Positions 41,040-50,055 of a stretch of 64,000 nucleotides of DNA are shown piece after piece. The stretch comes from Firmicutes bacterium CAG:24053_14 (lineage in GTDB: Bacteria; Bacillota; Clostridia; Oscillospirales; Oscillospiraceae). Where the stretch lies: contig MNSZ01000048.1 in the NCBI GenBank assembly GCA_001916715.1, forward strand, positions 40,915 to 104,914, in the 5' to 3' direction. Each line of letters begins with the position of its first letter. The first letter of the stretch is position 1. Made by a program: the position numbers and the translations under genes. A model generated the notes under the pieces. The model did no database searches, was not told where the DNA came from, and saw only the letters and a program-made list of their open reading frames with translations.

Positions 41040-41582
41040 TTATTCGGGATAATGCGCCCTTACTCCGCCTATGAGCTTCGGCCGCGTGTAAGCCGCCGTT
41101 ACAAGTGCATCGCCTATCTTCTTAACCGACAGACGCAGAGGAACGGCAACATCTTTAAGGTGCATGCCGATAAGCGTGCAGCCGATATCCATGCCGGCAT
41201 GAGCTTTGACATGCTCAACCATAACCGGGTCGCTCATTCTGTCATACACGGCGGTTGCAAATGATCCGCCGGCCTTGGGCATGGGTCTTACGCAGACCTC
41301 ATCAAGCATATATTTCTCGGCGGCGGCGCGCTCAACAACAAGTGCTCTGTTGAGATGCTCGCAGCACTGCGCTGCAAGATATATGCCGTTTTCGTTCAGC
41401 ACCTTGAGTATAGCCTCGGCTACGACTACGCCGGTCTCGGGTGACGAGCCCTTGCCGATATGCTCGCCGAGTATCTCGCTGGACGAGCAGCCAACTACAA
41501 CAAGTGAACCCTTCTTGAGCTTTGACTTTTCAACAAGCTCTCTTACTGCGTTTTCAGTTTCTATTTTTATCTGTTCGTACAT
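41040..41582 (-). CDS. UPF0340 / TIGR01440 family protein (YwlG-like)
   Basis: A 180-residue protein of the conserved YwlG family, of unknown function. Typical stretches are 'LVVVGCSSSEILGEHIGKGS' and 'AAQCCEHLNRALV', and 'DIGCTLIGMHLKDVAVPLR' near the end. The ATG at 41582 is used because 'aggag' lies at the right distance; an ATG three codons upstream abuts that site. Divergent from the DUF3048 lipoprotein gene. Confidence 0.88.
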   Translation of the reverse strand: MYEQIKIETENAVRELVEKSKLKKGSLVVVGCSSSEILGEHIGKGSSPETGVVVAEAILKVLNENGIYLAAQCCEHLNRALVVERAAAEKYMLDEVCVRPMPKAGGSFATAVYDRMSDPVMVEHVKAHAGMDIGCTLIGMHLKDVAVPLRLSVKKIGDALVTAAYTRPKLIGGVRAHYPE

Positions 41583-41602
41583 TGCAATCATCTCCTACAT
41601 AA

Positions 41603-41631
41603 ATACTAACACATTTCCGGCCGTTTGACAA
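41603..41631 (-). promoter_or_regulatory. Promoter of the UPF0340 gene
   Basis: Minus strand TTGTCA (41631-41626) and TAGTAT (41608-41603), spacer 17 nt. Its -35 overlaps that of the divergent promoter. Confidence 0.6.
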
Positions 41632-41653
41632 TATGCCCTGCAAATAGTATAAT
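41625..41653 (+). promoter_or_regulatory. Promoter of the DUF3048 lipoprotein gene
   Basis: Perfect TTGACA (41625-41630) and TATAAT (41648-41653) with a 17-nt spacer. Confidence 0.9.
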
Positions 41654-41702
41654 TAATTAGCCATATTTCCAAGCAAATCTACAAAATGTGAGGTGTTTTA
41701 AT

Positions 41703-42776
41703 TTGAAGAGAATACTGGCATTCGTTCTTTCGGTTCTTATGGTGCTATGCCTGTTTGCAGGCTGCGGCAAGGATGAAGAAAAGTCCCCCAACGCGCCCGA
41801 TGTCAACGGTGACGGACTGAACAAGAACGAAGTAGTGAGCGGTCCTATCAATCCACTGACGGGCGAAAAGGTCAGCGAGGACAAGAGCGATCTGCGTCCG
41901 TACTGTGTTATGATAAACAACCACCCCGACGCACGTCCCTCTGTCGGCCTGTCGCAGGCTTCGATCATCTATGAAGCGCTTGCAGAAGGCGGCATTACCC
42001 GTATGATGGCTGTGTTTAATGACGTTGACGGAATAACCGTCGGCTCGCTGCGCAGTGCAAGACCGTATTACATCAGCATGGCTCAGGCTTATGACGCGAT
42101 CTACATTCACGCCGGCGGAAGCGAGCAGGCATATTCGGACATAAAGACACTCGGCATTGACAACATGGACGGTGTACGCGGCGCTCGTTCCGGTGAAGCT
42201 TCCAGCTACTACCGCGATCAGACTCGTCTCAGCCAGGGCAAGAACGTTGAGCACACCCTGTTTGCCGACGGCAGCAAGCTTGCCTCCTTCTGCAAGAACA
42301 ATTACGAGCTCAAGCACGACAGCAGCTATGACAACACCTACGGTCTCAGCTTTGCAGAGGATGCCGTTTCCCAGTGCACAAGCTCTTCGGCCGACTTCAC
42401 CGTTTACTACTCTTATTACAATACGACCTTTAAGTATGACGCGGACAAGAAATGCTACCATGCATTTATAAGCGGAGATGAGTATATAGACGGCGGAAAT
42501 AACAGCTCGATAGACCTTGCAAATGTCATAGTCCTCAATATTCCCACCAAGACCATTGACAGCTACGGCCGTCAGGCCATGGAGCTCACAGGCTCCGGCA
42601 CCGGATATTTCTTCACCGGCGGAAAATATGTTGAGATCAACTGGACTCGCGCCGACCGTGCGGATAACTTCCACTACACGCTCAAGGACGGCACTCCCCT
42701 TAACCTGAGCGTCGGTAAGACCTGGATCAGCATTGCTCCGCTTGACAGCACCAAGGGAATAGTTTTCAACGGATAA
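41703..42776 (+). CDS. DUF3048 (YerB-type) lipoprotein
   Basis: A 357-residue secreted protein. The N-terminus is a lipoprotein signal peptide with a lipobox-like 'CLFAGC', so it should be anchored at the outer face of the membrane after a short linker rich in Asp, Asn and Glu. The rest matches DUF3048, with 'VMINNHPDARPSVGLSQA', 'ALAEGGITRMMAVF' and 'GSLRSARPYYI'. The molecular function is not known. The start is TTG at 41703, 7 nt after 'gaggtg'; an upstream GTG in frame lies before the ribosome site and would spoil the signal peptide. Confidence 0.88.
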   Translation: MKRILAFVLSVLMVLCLFAGCGKDEEKSPNAPDVNGDGLNKNEVVSGPINPLTGEKVSEDKSDLRPYCVMINNHPDARPSVGLSQASIIYEALAEGGITRMMAVFNDVDGITVGSLRSARPYYISMAQAYDAIYIHAGGSEQAYSDIKTLGIDNMDGVRGARSGEASSYYRDQTRLSQGKNVEHTLFADGSKLASFCKNNYELKHDSSYDNTYGLSFAEDAVSQCTSSSADFTVYYSYYNTTFKYDADKKCYHAFISGDEYIDGGNNSSIDLANVIVLNIPTKTIDSYGRQAMELTGSGTGYFFTGGKYVEINWTRADRADNFHYTLKDGTPLNLSVGKTWISIAPLDSTKGIVFNG

Positions 42777-42788
42777 TTTTACATTATT

Positions 42789-42827
42789 TAAGCGCTGCGA
42801 AAAACTCGCAGCGCTTATTTTTATTTT
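42789..42827. terminator. Bidirectional terminator between DUF3048 and ribF
   Basis: A 12-bp stem (taagcgctgcga with tcgcagcgctta) and 5-nt loop, followed by a T-rich stretch in which the ribF stop codon lies. Confidence 0.88.
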
Positions 42828-43717
42828 ATTCGTTCAAAATACTCTCTTGTTGTTTGGGCATCACTCTTTATCTGGGCTGCAAGTTCGTTGACATCGTCAA
42901 ACTTTCGCTCGGGGCGAAGGAATTTATAGAAATCAATGCGCGCACGGTGGCCGTAAAGATTTCCACAGAAATCAAGCAAAAAGCTCTCTACATTCACGTT
43001 GCCCGAATCACTGACGGTGGGGCGAATGCCGACGTTTGTGACTGACATATACTCCTGCCCGTCAATATATGCCTTTGCGGCATACACTCCGTGGCGAGGA
43101 ATTATAACTCCCTGCGGAAAGCTCATATTTATTGTCGGCGTACCCATCTTCGTTCCGAGGTGATAGCCTGTGCGTATAACATCGGTGAGCGTATGCGGAT
43201 GGCCGAGGTATTCATTGGCTTTTTCCATCTCTCCGGTTTCGATGAGCTGCCGTATAAGCGTTGAGCTTACAACAACACCGTCGCGGCAGACAGCCGGTAT
43301 AATATCGCATCCGACACCGCGCTCTGCGCAGTAAGCTTTAAGCTTTTCGGCCGTACCGAGGCCTTTGTATCCAAAGCAGAAATCGTGCCCCACGACGATC
43401 CATCGGAGATTCATCTCGTCAATAAGCTCGTCAATGAAATCCTGCCAATCCATATGCATGACGCGCTGGTTAAAGTGGATAACAACAACATCATCTATGC
43501 CAAAGCAGCGGCTGAGTATGTTCTCTCTGTCTTCGGCGCTGTTGATAAGCGGCACGGTTTTTTTGAAAACAAGGTTATCGGGGTGAACATCAAATGTAAG
43601 CACGGCAGGCTCTGCGCCCGTCTCTTCCGCGCGCTGCTTTATCTTGTTGATAAGCGCTGCGTGTCCGACATGTATGCCGTCAAAAAAGCCCAGCGCCATT
43701 ACTTTCTGTTTTGTCAT
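42821..43717 (-). CDS. ribF: Bifunctional riboflavin kinase / FAD synthetase
   Basis: RibF makes FMN and then FAD. The 298-residue protein has the N-terminal adenylyltransferase ('VMALGFFDGIHVGHAALI', 'VVGHDFCFGYKG') and the C-terminal flavokinase ('GVYAAKAYIDG', 'ATINMSFP'-like 'GTPTINMSFPQG'). Length is typical. It is the last gene of the nusA-infB operon and overlaps truB by 4 nt (ATGA). Confidence 0.96.
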   Translation of the reverse strand: MTKQKVMALGFFDGIHVGHAALINKIKQRAEETGAEPAVLTFDVHPDNLVFKKTVPLINSAEDRENILSRCFGIDDVVVIHFNQRVMHMDWQDFIDELIDEMNLRWIVVGHDFCFGYKGLGTAEKLKAYCAERGVGCDIIPAVCRDGVVVSSTLIRQLIETGEMEKANEYLGHPHTLTDVIRTGYHLGTKMGTPTINMSFPQGVIIPRHGVYAAKAYIDGQEYMSVTNVGIRPTVSDSGNVNVESFLLDFCGNLYGHRARIDFYKFLRPERKFDDVNELAAQIKSDAQTTREYFERIK

Positions 43718-44589
43718 TGGCTAACCTCAAAAAAGCTTTTTATTGTTTTTAGTTTTCCGTTTTCGGCCTTGCCTACCAGCAGAAATTCGCCTGATTCGGA
43801 ATACACTCTGTAGTCACAGTCATGTGCGGAGATTTTTATTATATTGCCGGTTTTCAGACGCTTTGCTGCGCTCTCAGGCACTTTAAGCTCAGGCAAAGCA
43901 GAAAAAAGAGTGTCCACAGGCAGCATTATGTCAACCATCCGTCCATCATTTGCAGCATTTTCGACTTCGTCGATGCTGTGCGCATCTTCAATTGAAAACG
44001 CGCCGGCGCTTATCCTTCTAAGGCTGCTCATGCATGCGCCGCAGCCGAGAGAAGCACCGATATCATTGCACAAAGTGCGCACATATGTTCCCTTTGAGCA
44101 GGCGATTTTTAATAGATAATCGCCGCCTTCTCTGCCGATGATCTCGATCGACGAGACTGTAATTTTTCTGGGGGTGCGCTCAACGCTTTGGCCTTTGCGC
44201 GCAAGCTCATACAGCTTTTTGCCGCCGATCTTGACTGCCGAATACATCGGAGGTATCTGCTCAATATCCCCAACAAAGCCGTTTACGGCCCTGTACACAG
44301 CTTCTTCATCCGGTAGGTCACTGCATTCAGAGATAACATTTCCGCTTATGTCCTGCGTATCCGTACTCAGCCCAAGGCGAAGTCCGGCGATATACTCCTT
44401 ACTGTCGGCCTCGGCAAATTCCACTGCTCTGGTCGCTCTGCCGACAAAAACAACGAGCAGCCCAGTTGCAAGCGGGTCAAGCGTTCCTGAGTGTCCGATG
44501 CGCCGCTCATGCAGTATGCCGCGCAGCTTTGCAACAACATCATGGCTCGTCCAACCCTGCGGCTTATCGATGAGGATGATCCCGTTCAT
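43714..44589 (-). CDS. truB: tRNA pseudouridine-55 synthase TruB
   Basis: TruB makes pseudouridine 55 in the T loop of tRNA. The 291-residue protein has 'LIDKPQGWTSHDVV', the catalytic Asp in 'GHSGTLDPLATGLL', and 'SKGTYVRTLCNDIG', with a PUA-like C-terminal part. The ATG at 44589 overlaps the stop of nrnA (TGATG); a TTG one codon earlier is possible. Confidence 0.96.
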   Translation of the reverse strand: MNGIILIDKPQGWTSHDVVAKLRGILHERRIGHSGTLDPLATGLLVVFVGRATRAVEFAEADSKEYIAGLRLGLSTDTQDISGNVISECSDLPDEEAVYRAVNGFVGDIEQIPPMYSAVKIGGKKLYELARKGQSVERTPRKITVSSIEIIGREGGDYLLKIACSKGTYVRTLCNDIGASLGCGACMSSLRRISAGAFSIEDAHSIDEVENAANDGRMVDIMLPVDTLFSALPELKVPESAAKRLKTGNIIKISAHDCDYRVYSESGEFLLVGKAENGKLKTIKSFFEVSQ

Positions 44590-45518
44590 CAAAGCACCTC
44601 GCCTATGGCGGAGATGAGCATATCAAGCGTTTTTTCGGGAGATGCTTCTATCGTACAGCCTGAGGCCATTTTATGTCCGCCGCCGCCAAAATGGGCGCAG
44701 AGCGCGCTGCTGTCGAAAACTTTTTGCGATCGAACAGACACCTTGCACTTTTTATCTCCCATTTCGCGTATAACAAGGCTGACAACGCATCCTTCAACCT
44801 TGCCCGGTATACCTGCAATATCATCGCAGTCGTTTTCCGTTGCCCCGGCATCGCTCATCATTTTGCGCGTCACCGTTGCGGCAACAACTTCCCCATCAAA
44901 GAAGTATTTCAGTCCCGAAAGTATGCTGCCCTCAAGCGTCATTCTCGCCCGTGAGACCTGCCTGAAAAGATCAAAATTAAGCTTCTGCACCTCAGCGCCG
45001 TACTGCAAAATCTCGCTTGCCGCCGCAAACGTTTCGCTCGTTACATTTGCATAGCGGAAGCAACCACAATCGGTTGACACTGCCATGTACAAAAGGCTTG
45101 CCTCCTGCGCCGTAACATCGCCGCAGAGCGCTTTTATGACCTCAAGTACGATCTCGCCGCACGAGGCTTTGCTGCCGTCAAGCAGAAGCTTTTCGGCATA
45201 ATGCGAGTTTGACGGGTGGTGGTCAATGCATACGTCAACCGTTCCGGTAAAGCCCGTCGGCAGCATATGCGCTTCGGCAACATCCACCGCCAGAGTGCAT
45301 GCAAAATCAAAATTATCGGACACGAAGTACTTTACATATTTAAAATACTTCGGTGTAATATCCGGATTATTAAAAAGCGCGGCATTTTTGCCCGTTCTGC
45401 GCAGCGCCGAGCACAGCGCCGCGGCGCCGCCGAGCGTATCGCCATCCGGGCGGATATGGGTCAGGATGAGAATGTCATCATGTTCATTAAGCCACGCGGC
45501 ACATTCTTTGATATTCAT
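44589..45518 (-). CDS. nrnA: DHH-family oligoribonuclease / pAp phosphatase NrnA-like
   Basis: NrnA degrades very short RNAs (nanoRNase) and in some species dephosphorylates pAp or cyclic-dinucleotide products. The 309-residue protein has the DHH metal motifs 'LTHIRPDGDTLGGAAAL', 'CTLAVDVAEA' and 'VCIDHHPSNSHYAE', and the DHHA1 glycine loop 'FGGGGHKMASGC' near the end. Overlaps rbfA by 4 nt; typical rbfA-nrnA-truB order. Confidence 0.93.
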   Translation of the reverse strand: MNIKECAAWLNEHDDILILTHIRPDGDTLGGAAALCSALRRTGKNAALFNNPDITPKYFKYVKYFVSDNFDFACTLAVDVAEAHMLPTGFTGTVDVCIDHHPSNSHYAEKLLLDGSKASCGEIVLEVIKALCGDVTAQEASLLYMAVSTDCGCFRYANVTSETFAAASEILQYGAEVQKLNFDLFRQVSRARMTLEGSILSGLKYFFDGEVVAATVTRKMMSDAGATENDCDDIAGIPGKVEGCVVSLVIREMGDKKCKVSVRSQKVFDSSALCAHFGGGGHKMASGCTIEASPEKTLDMLISAIGEVL

Positions 45519-45877
45519 TCTTCGTCCTCATCGTGTTTAATATCAAGGCTGCTTATGATCTCGTTGATATGCGCGCCGTATTCGATGCTGTGATCGATCT
45601 CAAATACAGGTTCCGGGGTATTTCGAAGCTTGAGCGAGTTTCCAAGCTCACGTCTAAGCCAGCCCGACGCAGATTTGAGTCCCTTCTTGAACTCTTTTTC
45701 GTTTTTCAATCCCATTACGGAAAGCCATATCTTGCAATAGCGCATATCGCCCGTTGTTTCAACGCGCGTTACACTTATCATGCCCTGATTCACCCGCGGA
45801 TCCTTGATCTCGCGCAGAAGCTTGCTCATAATGAGTTGAATATCATCGTTTGTTCTTGCTAATTTATTTGAGGGCAT
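45515..45877 (-). CDS. rbfA: Ribosome-binding factor A
   Basis: RbfA binds the 30S subunit and helps 16S rRNA 5'-end maturation. The 120-residue protein has a KH-type fold with 'ISVTRVETTGDMRYCKIWLS' and 'RTPEPVFEID'-like 'RNTPEPVFEIDHSIEYG'. The ATG at 45877 follows 'caggaggagaaat'; upstream in-frame codons cross a hairpin and are not homologous. Confidence 0.95.
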   Translation of the reverse strand: MPSNKLARTNDDIQLIMSKLLREIKDPRVNQGMISVTRVETTGDMRYCKIWLSVMGLKNEKEFKKGLKSASGWLRRELGNSLKLRNTPEPVFEIDHSIEYGAHINEIISSLDIKHDEDEE

Positions 45878-45900
45878 ATTTCTCCTCCTGTATCTATGCG

Positions 45901-45925
45901 TTGGGCGGCCTGAACGACCGCCCAA
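45901..45925 (-). other. Hairpin between infB and rbfA
   Basis: TTGGGCGG (45901-45908) pairs with CCGCCCAA (45918-45925) with a 9-nt loop. No U-tract follows on the minus strand, so it is more likely an RNA processing or stability element than a terminator. Confidence 0.5.
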
Positions 45926-45934
45926 AACTATTTA

Positions 45935-48274
45935 TCAGACTTTTACCTGCTCCATAACGAAGCACTCAATAATGTCGCCGACCTTGATGTCGTTGAATTT
46001 TTCGACCTGCATGCCGCATTCGTATCCGCTGGCAACTTCCTTGACATCGTCCTTAAAGCGGCGCAGAGATGCAAGCTCGCCCTCATGGATAACGATGTTA
46101 TCACGCAATACACGAACCGAACAGCCACGCTGGATCTTACCGTCAAGGACATAGCATCCGGTGACTGTGCCGACCTTGGAGACCTTATAAGTCTCGCGAA
46201 CCTCGGCATGGCCGATTATGACTTCCTCAAACTTCGGCGCGAGCATGCCCTTCATTGCTGCCTCGATCTCATTAATGCAGTCGTAAATTACGCGATACAT
46301 GCGCATATCGACATTCGCTCTTGCGGCACTGTCGCGTGCGGCATTGTCCGGACGAACATTGAAGCCGACGATTATTGCGCCGGATGTGGCAGCGAGCATA
46401 ACATCGGATTCATTGATTGCGCCGACGCCGCTGTGGATGACCTTAACGCACACTTCGTCGTTTGTGATTTTTTCAAGCGATGCTTTAACGGCCTCGGCAG
46501 AACCCTGAACATCGGCCTTAACGATGATGTTGAGAGTTTTCATCTCACCGGCCTGGATCTGGCTGAACAGATCCTCAAGGCTTACCTTCTTGCTGCTTCC
46601 GAACGCAGCGTTCTTCTGCTGAGTCTTTCGCTCTTCAACAAGCTCGCGAGCCATGCGCTCATCGGCAACGGCATTAAATGTATCACCTGCACTGGGGACC
46701 TCGGACATGCCGGATATCTCAACTGGAACCGAGGGGCCTGCCTCGGTGATGCGAACGCCCTTATCGTTTATCATCGTGCGCACACGGCCGACGGCGGTAC
46801 CGGCAATGATGATATCGCCGAGCTTAAGCGTACCGTTCTGGACAAGAACGGTCATGATCGGGCCGCGGCCCTTATCAAGTCTCGCCTCGATGACGGCGCC
46901 CTTTGCGGCGCGGTTGGGGTTGGCCTTGAGTTCCTGAACCTCTGCAAGTATAACGAGGTTTTCGAGCAGATTATCTATGCCCTCGCCGGTTTTGGCCGAT
47001 ATCGGGCACACGATCGTTTCACCGCCCCATTCTTCGGGAACTATATCATATTCGGTAAGCTGCTGCTTAATACGCTCGGGGTTTGCGCCGACCGTGTCCA
47101 TCTTGTTGATAGCGACAACAAGCGGAATGCCGGCTGCCTTGGCGTGGTTAATGCTCTCAATGGTCTGCGGCATAATGCCGTCGTCGGCAGCAACAACGAG
47201 TATTGCGATATCGGTGACCATTGCGCCGCGCGCACGCATGGATGTAAATGCCTCATGGCCCGGAGTATCCAGGAAGGTTATGGGACTGCCGTTGATTTCA
47301 ACGGTATATGCGCCGATATGCTGGGTTATGCCGCCCGCCTCACCGGATGCAACGTTTGCATGGCGGATATAGTCAAGCAGTGAGGTCTTGCCGTGGTCGA
47401 CGTGACCCATAACAACAACGACCGGAGCACGGCCGACGAGCTCGTCTGCGCTGTCTTCATGATCGTCTATAAGCTTCTCTTCGACGGTCACAACGACTTC
47501 CTTTTCGACCTTGCAGCCGAATTCCATTGCAACCAGTGCCGCAGTGTCGTAATCGACAACGTCGGAAACGGATGCAAAAACACCGAGCTTTATAAGGCGC
47601 TTTATGACCTCGCCGGCAGATTTCTTCATTCTTGCAGCCAGCTCACCGACGTTGATCTCGTCCGGTATCATTACCTTGAGCTGCTGCTTCTTAGCGATCT
47701 CAAGCTGGAGCTTCTGCATCTTATCGCGCTCTTCCTGACGGCGCTTTGCCGATGCTGCCTGACCCTGCTGGCGCTGCTTTGCCTTGTTGACGATCTTCTC
47801 CTTGCCGCCTTTGCGGTCGCGGTCACGGTTGCGGCTCTTGTCGCCGGCCATGTTGTCGAACTTCTCGTCATACTTGGCTATGTTCACCGCTGCACTGCCT
47901 CGGGTATCGACAACGCGCTTCTCCGCTACCTGGCGCGGAACATGCGGCTTATTCTCTTTTTCCTTCTTTTCGGGAGCCGGCTGCTGCGCGGTGTGTGCTT
48001 TCTCGGCAGGCTTTGCAGCAGCGGTCTTTTCCTGCTTTTTCTCGGCAGGCTTTGCCTCTCCGGCCTTCGGCGCGGACGCAAATATATCCGCAAGACTTTC
48101 GGCCTGATTATGCTGGGTCAGATATTCAAATATAACGTCAAGCTCGTTGTTTTCAAGAACCTGCATGTGGTTTTTAGGAGTCGTAGCATAATCCGTTAAT
48201 ATCTGAGTTATCACCTTGGATGTGGTGTTAAAGTCTTTTGCTACCTCGTGTACTCTGTATTTAATCATGCTCAT
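45935..48274 (-). CDS. infB: Translation initiation factor IF-2
   Basis: IF-2 is the GTPase that places initiator tRNA on the ribosome. The 779-residue protein has a N-terminal helical domain ('YRVHEVAKDFNTTSKVI'), a long charged linker (about residues 66-190, Lys/Glu/Ala-rich), G1 'GHVDHGKT' (290-297), G3 'DTPGHEAFTSM', G4 'NKMD', and the C-terminal domains ending near 'VGDIIECF'. Second in order after ylxQ, which it overlaps by 4 nt. Confidence 0.98.
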   Translation of the reverse strand: MSMIKYRVHEVAKDFNTTSKVITQILTDYATTPKNHMQVLENNELDVIFEYLTQHNQAESLADIFASAPKAGEAKPAEKKQEKTAAAKPAEKAHTAQQPAPEKKEKENKPHVPRQVAEKRVVDTRGSAAVNIAKYDEKFDNMAGDKSRNRDRDRKGGKEKIVNKAKQRQQGQAASAKRRQEERDKMQKLQLEIAKKQQLKVMIPDEINVGELAARMKKSAGEVIKRLIKLGVFASVSDVVDYDTAALVAMEFGCKVEKEVVVTVEEKLIDDHEDSADELVGRAPVVVVMGHVDHGKTSLLDYIRHANVASGEAGGITQHIGAYTVEINGSPITFLDTPGHEAFTSMRARGAMVTDIAILVVAADDGIMPQTIESINHAKAAGIPLVVAINKMDTVGANPERIKQQLTEYDIVPEEWGGETIVCPISAKTGEGIDNLLENLVILAEVQELKANPNRAAKGAVIEARLDKGRGPIMTVLVQNGTLKLGDIIIAGTAVGRVRTMINDKGVRITEAGPSVPVEISGMSEVPSAGDTFNAVADERMARELVEERKTQQKNAAFGSSKKVSLEDLFSQIQAGEMKTLNIIVKADVQGSAEAVKASLEKITNDEVCVKVIHSGVGAINESDVMLAATSGAIIVGFNVRPDNAARDSAARANVDMRMYRVIYDCINEIEAAMKGMLAPKFEEVIIGHAEVRETYKVSKVGTVTGCYVLDGKIQRGCSVRVLRDNIVIHEGELASLRRFKDDVKEVASGYECGMQVEKFNDIKVGDIIECFVMEQVKV

Positions 48275-48699
48275 GCATTAGTCCTCCTTTTACCTGTACT
48301 CTTGTTTTTCTGCCGAACGTCGTCTTTGCGCTTTTTGCTTTCCTGCGCTCGCCTTTGTATGATCTGTGCCGCTTCATCGTATTCCTGGGGAGATATATCG
48401 CACAGTCTCTGCATAAGTGCGTCGGCAAAGCCGATATCGCACACAGCAGCCATTGAGCAGCCCGGCTTGCCGACATGCTCGGATATCTCTTCCTTTGTAA
48501 ACGGAACCGTTATCAGCGGCGCTTTGCTGCCGTACATGTATCCCGATGCACGCTTTCGCGCATTGGGCGATGCGTCGGACGCAAGCAAAACGAGCTTTGC
48601 CTCGTGCTCTCTGACAGCGGCGCCCGTTTCCTCCTCGCCGATGCGCAGAGCGTTTGCCTTGCGCATAAGGCCAAGCAGATTCAAGGCTTTCTCTCTCAT
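48271..48699 (-). CDS. ylxQ: YlxQ, L7Ae-family RNA-binding protein
   Basis: A 142-residue protein of the L7Ae/L30e RNA-binding family found between nusA and infB in Firmicutes. 'LNLLGLMRKANALRIGEEET' and 'AKLVLLASDASPNARK' show the fold. It has a longer basic C-terminal tail (Arg/Lys/Gln-rich, about residues 105-142) than the roughly 100-residue Bacillus protein. It overlaps ylxR and infB by 4 nt each. Confidence 0.9.
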   Translation of the reverse strand: MREKALNLLGLMRKANALRIGEEETGAAVREHEAKLVLLASDASPNARKRASGYMYGSKAPLITVPFTKEEISEHVGKPGCSMAAVCDIGFADALMQRLCDISPQEYDEAAQIIQRRAQESKKRKDDVRQKNKSTGKRRTNA

Positions 48700-48962
48700 T
48701 GGTTCGCCTCCATCTGCTTTTCGAGAGCGTCGTATATCTCCGCCGGGATCTGCGTTGAGAAAGCTCTTTCAAGCGCTTTTGAATTCATTGCTTTTTTCAG
48801 GCACTCCCCGTTAGAGCACAGATACGCACCTCTGCCGGGCATTTTGCCCTTAAAATCAAGGCTCACTTCCCCGTCCGGCGACTTGACCGCACGGATAAGC
48901 TCGCGCTTCGGTTTCATTTCTCGGCAGCCTAAACACTGCCTCATCGGTATTTTCTTCTGCAC
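48696..48962 (-). CDS. ylxR: YlxR/RnpM RNA-binding protein
   Basis: An 88-residue protein with the YlxR signature 'RQCLGCREMKPKRELIRAV' and 'GRGAYLCSNGECLKKA'. This family (RnpM) was described as a modulator of RNase P. The start is a GTG behind 'aaaggagg'. It lies in the nusA operon. Because rnpB is also in this window, the protein and its proposed partner RNA are encoded about 40 kb apart. Confidence 0.93.
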   Translation of the reverse strand: MQKKIPMRQCLGCREMKPKRELIRAVKSPDGEVSLDFKGKMPGRGAYLCSNGECLKKAMNSKALERAFSTQIPAEIYDALEKQMEANQ

Positions 48963-48981
48963 TGCGGCTGCCTCCTTTCGT

Positions 48982-50034
48982 TTATGCCTCCGACTCGGGC
49001 TTTATGTCGATCTTAAATCCCGTCAGGCGTGCTGCGAGACGTGCGTTCTGGCCTTCCTTGCCGATTGCGAGAGAAAGCTGACTGTCGGGAACGATCACGC
49101 GGCAGCTCTTGCCGTCTTCAAGCATGGTAACGCTGACGACCTCACTGGGAGCGAGAGCAGCGGCAATGTATTCCTCGGGGATCTCGCTGTATTTAATAAT
49201 GTCTATCTTCTCGCCGCCAAGCTCATCGACTATGCGGGCAACGCGGCCGCCCTTCGGACCAACGCAAGAACCAATGGGATCGACGTCGGGATCGGTTGAC
49301 CACACCGCCATCTTGGTACGGCTTCCGGCTTCGCGAGCGATGGACTTTATCTCTACCGTTCCGTCAAATATTTCGGGAACTTCAAGCTCAAACAGTCGCT
49401 TGACAAGTCCGGGATGAGTGCGGCTTATGAGAACCTGCGGACCCTTGGTTGAATTTCTGACTTCAACGACATAGACCTTTATGCGGTCGCCTTCCTTCAA
49501 AGGCTCGGTCTTGATCCGCTCATTAGGAGAAAGCATCGCCTCGGTATATTCGCTATTGGAGCTGATGCGGATCGAAACGCTGCCGGTTCTCGGCTCGATG
49601 CGAGAAACAACACCGGTGAGTATCTCATGCTCTTTGGATGTAAACTCCTCATACACTATGCCTCGCTCGGCCTCACGGATGCCCTGGATGATCACCTGCT
49701 TTGCAGCCTGAGCCGCAATACGTCCGAATTTTTTAGTCTCAACCGGGATCTTTATTGTATCACCAAGCTTTGCGCGCTTGGTGATCTTCTTTGCTGCCTC
49801 AAGATCTATCTCAAGCGCAGGCTCCTCGACCTGCTCGACAGCCACCTTGTTTACATACATTTCGATGCGCTTTCTGTCCTCGTCAAGCAGAATATCGACA
49901 TTATCCGCACACTCGGGATTGTCGCGCCGGAACGCAGCAAGCATAGCCTGCTTGATTTTATCATACATATATTCTCTGGGTATTCCCTTTTCTTTTTCAA
50001 GATCTTCGATTGCAGAGAAAAATTCAGCATTCAT
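48982..50034 (-). CDS. nusA: Transcription termination/antitermination protein NusA
   Basis: NusA binds RNA polymerase and affects pausing, termination and antitermination. The 350-residue protein has an N-terminal polymerase-binding domain ('MNAEFFSAIEDLEKEKGIPR'), an S1 domain, and two KH domains ('VDPIGSCVGPKGGRVARIV' and 'LAIGKEGQNARLAARLTGF'). It ends soon after KH2, lacking the acidic repeats of E. coli NusA, as usual in Firmicutes. The ATG at 50034 matches the family's start; a TTG two codons earlier is possible. Confidence 0.96.
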   Translation of the reverse strand: MNAEFFSAIEDLEKEKGIPREYMYDKIKQAMLAAFRRDNPECADNVDILLDEDRKRIEMYVNKVAVEQVEEPALEIDLEAAKKITKRAKLGDTIKIPVETKKFGRIAAQAAKQVIIQGIREAERGIVYEEFTSKEHEILTGVVSRIEPRTGSVSIRISSNSEYTEAMLSPNERIKTEPLKEGDRIKVYVVEVRNSTKGPQVLISRTHPGLVKRLFELEVPEIFDGTVEIKSIAREAGSRTKMAVWSTDPDVDPIGSCVGPKGGRVARIVDELGGEKIDIIKYSEIPEEYIAAALAPSEVVSVTMLEDGKSCRVIVPDSQLSLAIGKEGQNARLAARLTGFKIDIKPESEA

Positions 50035-50055
50035 TTTCAATTTACCTCTTCTTTA

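Noticed and set aside
46085..47383. 432-codon open frame on the plus strand
   Set aside because: Antisense of infB; low-stop codon usage of the real gene explains it.
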